From Rhipicephalus microplus (taxonomy: Eukaryota > Arthropoda > Arachnida > Ixodida > Ixodidae), in contig NW_027464602.1 in the NCBI RefSeq assembly GCF_043290135.1, positions 5,208,001-5,272,000 of the forward strand: 64,000 nt of DNA, written 5' to 3'. Each line of letters opens with the position of its first letter. Position 1 is the first letter of the stretch. The position numbers and the translations under genes are program-made. The notes beneath the pieces are model-generated. The model had not been told where the DNA came from. It saw only the letters and a program-made list of their open reading frames with translations, and did not search any database. This document shows, piece by piece, positions 62,101-64,000 of this stretch.

Positions 62101-64000
62101 AGAACATATCTTCAAGGCTATCAGCCCAAAGAAAAAAAAGCGCCATACCACCACCGGGTGGGCTCGAACCTCCGACCTTTTGGTTAACAGCCGATCGCGC
62201 TAGCCAATTGCGCCATAGAGACAGTACTGCTCTACTCTCACCACCATCAGAACATATCTTCAAAGCTATCAGCCCAAAGAAAAAAAAGCGCCGCACCACC
62301 ACCGGGTGGGCTTGAAACAAACTCCAACATTTCGTTTAACTGCCGATTGCGCTAGCCAATGGCGCCACTGAGACAGTCCTGCTCCACTCTTTTCACCATT
62401 ACAACATATCTTCAAAGCTATGAGCCCAAAGAAAAAAAAGCGCCACACCACCAACGGGTGGGCTCGAACCTCCAACTTGCCGGTTAACAGCCGATCGCGC
62501 TAGCCCAATGCGCCACGGAGACAGTCTTGCCACCCTCTCACCACCATCAGAACATATCTTCAAAGCTATCAGCCCAAAGAAAAAAAAGCACCGCACCACC
62601 ACTGGGTGGGCTCGAACCTCCAACCTTTCGGCTAACAGCCGATCGCGCTAGCCAATTTCACCACGGAGACAGTCCTGCTCTACTCTCACCACCATCAGAA
62701 CATATCTTCAAAGCTATCAGCCCGAAGAAGAAAAAGCGTCGCACCACCGCCGGGTGGGCTCGAAACTCCAACCTTTCGGTTAACAGCCGATCGCGCTAGC
62801 CAATTGCGCCACGGAGACAGTCCTGCTCCAATCTCACCACCATCAGAACATATCTTCAAAGCTATCAGCCCAAAAAAAGCGCCATACCACCACCGGGTTG
62901 GCTCGAACCTCCGACCTTTTCGTTAACAGCCGATCGCGCTAGCCGATTGCGCCATGGAGACAGTCCTGCTCCACTCTCACCACCATCAGAACATATCTTC
63001 AAAGCTATCAGCACAAAGAAAAAAAGCAACACACCTCTCTCGAGAGGGCTCGAAACTCCAACCTTTCGGTTAACAGCCGATCGCGCTAGCCAATTGCGCC
63101 ACGGAGACAGTCCTGCTCTACTCTCACCACCATCAGACCATATCTTCAAAGCTATCAGCCCAAAGAAAAAAAAGCGCCGCACCACCGCCGGGTGGGCTCG
63201 AAACGCCAACCTTTCGGTTAACAGCCGATCGCGCTAGCCAATTGCGCCACGGAGACAGTCCTGCTCCAATCTCACCACCATCAGAACATATCTTCAGAGC
63301 TATCAGCCCAAAAAAGCGCCATACCACCACCGGGTTGGCTCGAACCTCCGACCTTTTGGTTAACAGCCGATCGCGCTAGCCAATTGCGCCACGGAGACAG
63401 TCCTGCTCTACTCTCACCACCATCAGAACATATCTTCAAAGCTATCAGCCCAAAGAAAAAAAAGCGCCGCACCACCGCCGGGTGGGCTCGAAACTCCAAC
63501 CTTTCGGTTAACAGCCGATCGCGCTAGCCAATTGCGCCACGGAGACAGTCCTGCTCCACTCTCACCACCATCAGAACATATCTTCAAAGCTATCAGCCCA
63601 AACAAAAAAAGCGCCATACCACCACCGGGTGGGCTCGAACCTCTGACCTTTTGGTTAAAAGCCGATCGCGCTAGCCAATTGCGCCATGGAGACAGTCCTG
63701 CTCCACTCTCACCACCATCAGAACATATCTTCAAAGCTATGAGCCCAAAGAAAAAAAAGCGCCGCACCACCACGCGGTGGGCTCGAACCTCCAACTTTTC
63801 GGTTAACAGCCGATCACGCTAGCCAATTGCGCCATGGAGACCGTCATGCTCCACTCTCACCACCATCAGAACATATCTTCAAAGCTATCAGCCCACAGAA
63901 AAAAAATTCGCCGCACAACCACCGGGTAGGCTCGAACCTCCAACTTTTCGGTTAACAGCCGATCGCGCTAGCCAATTGCGCCACGGAGACAGTCGTGCTC
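59134..64000 (-). repeat. tRNA-Asn-derived tandem satellite, segment 3 (about 33 monomers, runs off the window)
   Basis: The same monomer family after the LINE. Sequence 63532-64000 is paralogous to 57403-57713 plus 59151-59300 and keeps the uninterrupted LINE target. One monomer near 61926-61935 lacks about 19-20 bp covering the 5' end of the tRNA-like domain (ctagccaagtgctccactc). The array continues past the window end. Confidence 0.92.

Noticed and set aside
1..64000. A cluster of functional tRNA-Asn genes
   Set aside because: Nearly all units have mismatches at 27/43 and 51/63 and a wobble-rich or mismatched acceptor, and none that I checked matches the canonical arthropod tRNA-Asn acceptor 3' strand. 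tRNA-derived pseudogenes fit better, although transcription remains possible.
1..64000. Independent SINE insertions
   Set aside because: Units abut with fixed spacing and have no individual A tails or target duplications. Tandem amplification of one unit explains them.
1..64000. Calling the array centromeric
   Set aside because: Higher-order repeats and a ~147-bp period suit a centromere, but subtelomeric and interstitial satellites look the same. The sequence gives no positional evidence.

Overview
This is a eukaryotic window, probably from a chelicerate arthropod; a tick is my best guess, but the sequence alone does not prove it. The evidence is a tRNA-Asn-like sequence very close to arthropod tRNA-Asn, a Ty3/Gypsy element with a metazoan-type layout and an L1/Tx1-like LINE. 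There is no ordinary host protein-coding gene. About 57 kb of the 64 kb is one tandem array, and both window edges fall inside it.

The array (1-13489, 18952-57713, 59134-64000) is made of monomers of about 147 bp, all in the same orientation, roughly 390 copies by length. On the minus strand each monomer reads as a 74-nt tRNA-Asn-like domain (A box, anticodon loop usually carrying GTT, B box), a short GC-rich trailer, a run of 6-9 T that would act as a Pol III terminator, and a conserved spacer of about 57 nt. The monomers form subfamilies and nested higher-order repeats: a nearly perfect 3 x 3246-bp triplication (19952-29688), a 1621-bp tandem duplication (37289-40530), 4132-bp and 9143-bp spaced duplications in the first 12 kb, and 4.6-5.3-kb units across 35-57 kb. 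The many open frames in the array follow from a monomer length that is a multiple of three; I do not regard them as genes.

Two retroelements interrupt the array. A complete Ty3/Gypsy LTR retrotransposon (13490-18951, minus strand) has 165-bp LTRs differing at one base, an ATAT target duplication, an intact gag, and an intact pol (protease, RT, RNase H, integrase, GPY/F). Pol lies in the -1 frame, and a slippery heptamer GGGAAAC sits directly before the gag stop. A 5'-truncated LINE (57714-59133, minus strand) has a poly(A) tail and a 17-bp target duplication over the 5' end of a tRNA-like unit. Both insertions have uninterrupted paralogous sites elsewhere in the window, and the coordinate offsets account exactly for element plus target duplication.

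The most interesting object is the array itself: hundreds of head-to-tail, potentially Pol III-competent tRNA-derived units, with anticodon-shifted lineages (GTA, TAA, GGT, TTT, GCT, CTT) spread by higher-order duplication.
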